Assembly (NCBI GenBank): GCA_003445095.1
Contig: DLVS01000816.1
Coordinates: 1-25,282, forward strand
Direction of reading: 5' to 3'
DNA length: 25,282 nucleotides
Source of the DNA: Verrucomicrobiales bacterium
Lineage (GTDB): Bacteria; Verrucomicrobiota; Verrucomicrobiia; Limisphaerales; UBA9464
Part shown: piece by piece, positions 23,583 to 25,282 of the stretch
Position numbering within the stretch: position 1 is the stretch's first letter
How the letters are laid out: each line of letters begins with the position of its first letter
Translations under genes and position numbers: made by a program
Notes under the pieces: generated by a model
Databases searched by the model: none
Told to the model about the DNA's origin: nothing
The model's input: the letters and a program-made list of their open reading frames with translations, nothing else

Positions 23583-25282
23583 CTACCGTCGGAATCCCCC
23601 GCCGCGTGAGCCACCCCAACCGCCGCCTCCCGAACGGCTCCAACTGTCGAAGCGTTGTGACCCAGTAGATTGGCCCCAGCGCTCACGGTCCAGATCACTC
23701 GAGGTGCCATTGGAGCGGTTCCAACTTGAACTGTTCCAGCCGCTGTCCGACCACGAAGAGGAGGCTGGCTTGGAGGAGGATTGCCAACCGCTGCTCCCGT
23801 ACTTGTCGTATCCGCCCGACGAGGGGTTGTACTTATTTATGTTGCCGTTGTTATCCGTGTAGATGTTGCCGTTGTTCCAGGCGACCTTGTTGCCGGTTTG
23901 GGTATTTCCCACCACGCCGCGATCGTAACTGGAAGACTGACCGGTGTAGGCATTCCCGGACACGCCTTTACTCGCCGCGCCATACGTGCCCGTGCTTGGG
24001 TTGTAGCCGCTGGCTTGTTTGCCGGCATCGTAGTTCCCGGTGTAGGCATTGGCGGTCGCGCCGCTTTGCGCATGGGCGCTGGCGCCGCTATAGGGATTGT
24101 ACCAAGAGCCCGATTTTCCGGCGGCGGCGTTGCCCGTATAAGGATTGTAAGCCGCACCGCGGTTGAGATCACCCGAGGTGCCCGTATAGGGATTGTAGGT
24201 GGAAGCGTGCTGGGTACCCCAACTCGTTCCGGTGTACGGATTGTATCCATAGGTGCCAGTGGCATGCACGGCGGTGCCCCATGAAGTATAGAAGTTGGCG
24301 GAATTGACGTTGACATGCGTATAGCTGTAGCCCGCCGGGTAGGCGTACGCATAAGGCCCCCAATGAGGTTCGCACCAACAAGCAGAGTCTGCGCCCGCAG
24401 CATAACCAAAGGCGAACCCCACCGCCGCGCTGACGGCGAGTCCGGCGCCATATCCGTAAGTGGGCGGGTAGCTGACATAGGTCGTGCCGACGACGACGGG
24501 CGGATACACATATCCCGTGCCATAGACCACGACCCCGCCCGGAGCCACGACGGTTCCTAGATAGCCCGGCGTGTAGCCCACGTAGACATAGGTAGGGGTC
24601 GAGCCGTACACATAGGAGTAGGTGACGTAATGAATAGGGCAGCTCGCTGGGATCGTGTAGATCGATGAAGGAACGGAGGTGGCGACCGCCCATGGACCCG
24701 TGGGACTCGGGGAAACAAACCACACACCACCTTCACAGGCGTAGTACGAAGTCGGCTTCACCATTACGACCGGGGTCATCGTGTTGGTGGCGTACTGAAG
24801 TGAAGTGCCTTGAATTGGGGTGAAGCCCGGCGCGCCGCCGGCGTAGTCCACCGTCAGATTGGCGGCGCTTCTGGTGATAGTCGCCGTTTGTGGGATTGAG
24901 TTGGCGATCACTGCTTCTCGAGCCATGGGTGTTCCCGGTACCGATGCCAACACGTTAGCCTTCGGGTTATCGAGGGGAATCGTTTTGAACGCGGCGGGCA
25001 ACTGACCCGGTGGCACGAACGACCACGAGGCGTAGAGTCCCGGCGCTTTGAACCAGCGTCCGGAGATCAACAGATAATAATTCCCGTCGTCGAGGTAATA
25101 GAAGAGCGCGCTGGAGGTATTGGAAACGTAGAGCAGGTCGGAGCCGGGGATGGTGAGCATGTTGGCCATCCCGGTGGTCTGGACGAGTTCGGTGGGCACG
25201 GTAGAGACATAGACGGTCAGCGGTGCAGCCAACGGGGCCTTAGGCGTCATTGGGTCGACTAACTTCGTGGCGAGCGCGGCGT
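23583..25282 (-). CDS. YNPYTG-repeat surface or periplasmic protein, 5' end off the window
   Basis: The frame is open to the right edge (reading LATKLVDP before Met at 25250), so the N-terminus is missing; about 565 residues are seen. The first ~200 residues hold two similar blocks, LLYVSNTSSALFYYLDDGNY with YLLISGRWFKAPG, and LQYATNTMTPVVMV with SYYACEGGVWFVSPSPTGPW. A Gly/Tyr/Val-rich section (residues ~200-310) contains YTPGYLGTVVAPGG. Next are seven or more degenerate repeats around YNPYTG (23888-24250), and the end is Ser/Trp/Gly-rich (GGGGWGGSRGGGFRR). Similar proteins occur in many Gram-negatives as uncharacterised, sometimes labelled carbohydrate-binding. Low complexity suggests a cell-surface or matrix role; this is not proven. 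Confidence 0.75.
   Translation of the reverse strand, partial: AALATKLVDPMTPKAPLAAPLTVYVSTVPTELVQTTGMANMLTIPGSDLLYVSNTSSALFYYLDDGNYYLLISGRWFKAPGLYASWSFVPPGQLPAAFKTIPLDNPKANVLASVPGTPMAREAVIANSIPQTATITRSAANLTVDYAGGAPGFTPIQGTSLQYATNTMTPVVMVKPTSYYACEGGVWFVSPSPTGPWAVATSVPSSIYTIPASCPIHYVTYSYVYGSTPTYVYVGYTPGYLGTVVAPGGVVVYGTGYVYPPVVVGTTYVSYPPTYGYGAGLAVSAAVGFAFGYAAGADSACWCEPHWGPYAYAYPAGYSYTHVNVNSANFYTSWGTAVHATGTYGYNPYTGTSWGTQHASTYNPYTGTSGDLNRGAAYNPYTGNAAAGKSGSWYNPYSGASAHAQSGATANAYTGNYDAGKQASGYNPSTGTYGAASKGVSGNAYTGQSSSYDRGVVGNTQTGNKVAWNNGNIYTDNNGNINKYNPSSGGYDKYGSSGWQSSSKPASSSWSDSGWNSSSWNRSNGTSSDLDRERWGQSTGSQRFDSWSRSGGGGWGGSRGGGFRR
23888..24250 (-). repeat. In-gene repeats encoding YNPYTG
   Basis: Copies of the codon block for (Y/N)(N/A)(P/Y)(Y/S)TG recur every 16-18 codons, each followed by a variable linker (e.g. 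TSGDLNRGAA, NAAAGKSGSW). Bases such as CCCGTATA(G/A)GGATTGTA recur on the + strand. This is a likely site for copy-number change. Confidence 0.75.

Noticed and set aside
23781..24284. Overlapping frames on both strands in the YNPYTG region
   Set aside because: Repeat codons give long frames in all phases; only the minus-strand frame that continues through 23583-25282 has domain-like structure.

Overview
The window is GC-rich bacterial DNA that looks like a Verrucomicrobiota chromosome, probably of the Pedosphaera/Limisphaera type. This is an inference. It rests on very long secreted proteins built of NDxF...WWxWxAP modules, a HAF-repeat plus Ig-like secreted protein ending in a 'DLxxWxxL...YFLR/RIYRSV' tail, weak Shine-Dalgarno usage, and several families of GTAG-ended palindromic intergenic repeats. 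No rRNA, tRNA or CRISPR array was seen.

Layout. Positions 1-2178 hold two arrays of a ~170-bp repeat (two copies, then six) on either side of a PlsC-type acyltransferase gene. A GT2 glycosyltransferase (2239-2967), a CxxCH heme protein (3062-3643) and an overlapping ChrA-type chromate transporter (3624-4817) follow. Next come a stop-interrupted remnant of a secreted protein (4850-5470), a 1399-residue eight-module secreted protein (5636-9835), a secreted staphylococcal-nuclease-like protein on the minus strand (9923-10531), a palindrome-rich gap, and a HAF/Ig secreted protein (10868-12373).

Positions 12440-19387 form a heavy-metal efflux locus in the order: Cys-rich exported small protein, TolC/CzcC-type outer-membrane factor, unusually short His-rich adaptor lipoprotein, CzcA-type RND pump, His/Cys-rich periplasmic protein. 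Together the three central proteins should make a tripartite pump moving metal cations out through both membranes, with the small His/Cys proteins as plausible periplasmic metal binders. The locus is split between adaptor and pump by an opposite-strand four-helix-bundle (23S rRNA intervening-sequence family) gene flanked by degenerate CAGAGGTC-type repeats. A GTAG-ended inverted repeat sits between the outer-membrane factor and the adaptor.

The right end carries a DEAD-box RNA helicase (19547-20767), a convergent NagD-like HAD phosphatase (minus), a FmdB-type zinc-ribbon protein (22300-22800), and two minus-strand genes. These are a TVP38/DedA-type membrane protein and a YNPYTG-repeat surface/periplasmic protein whose 5' end runs off the window.

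The most unusual signal is the 170-bp repeat. Each unit carries a hairpin at both ends, the two hairpins are inverted copies of one another, and several of their sequence differences are base-pair compensated. This is the architecture of REP doublets (BIMEs) mobilised by RAYT transposases, although no such transposase lies in this window.
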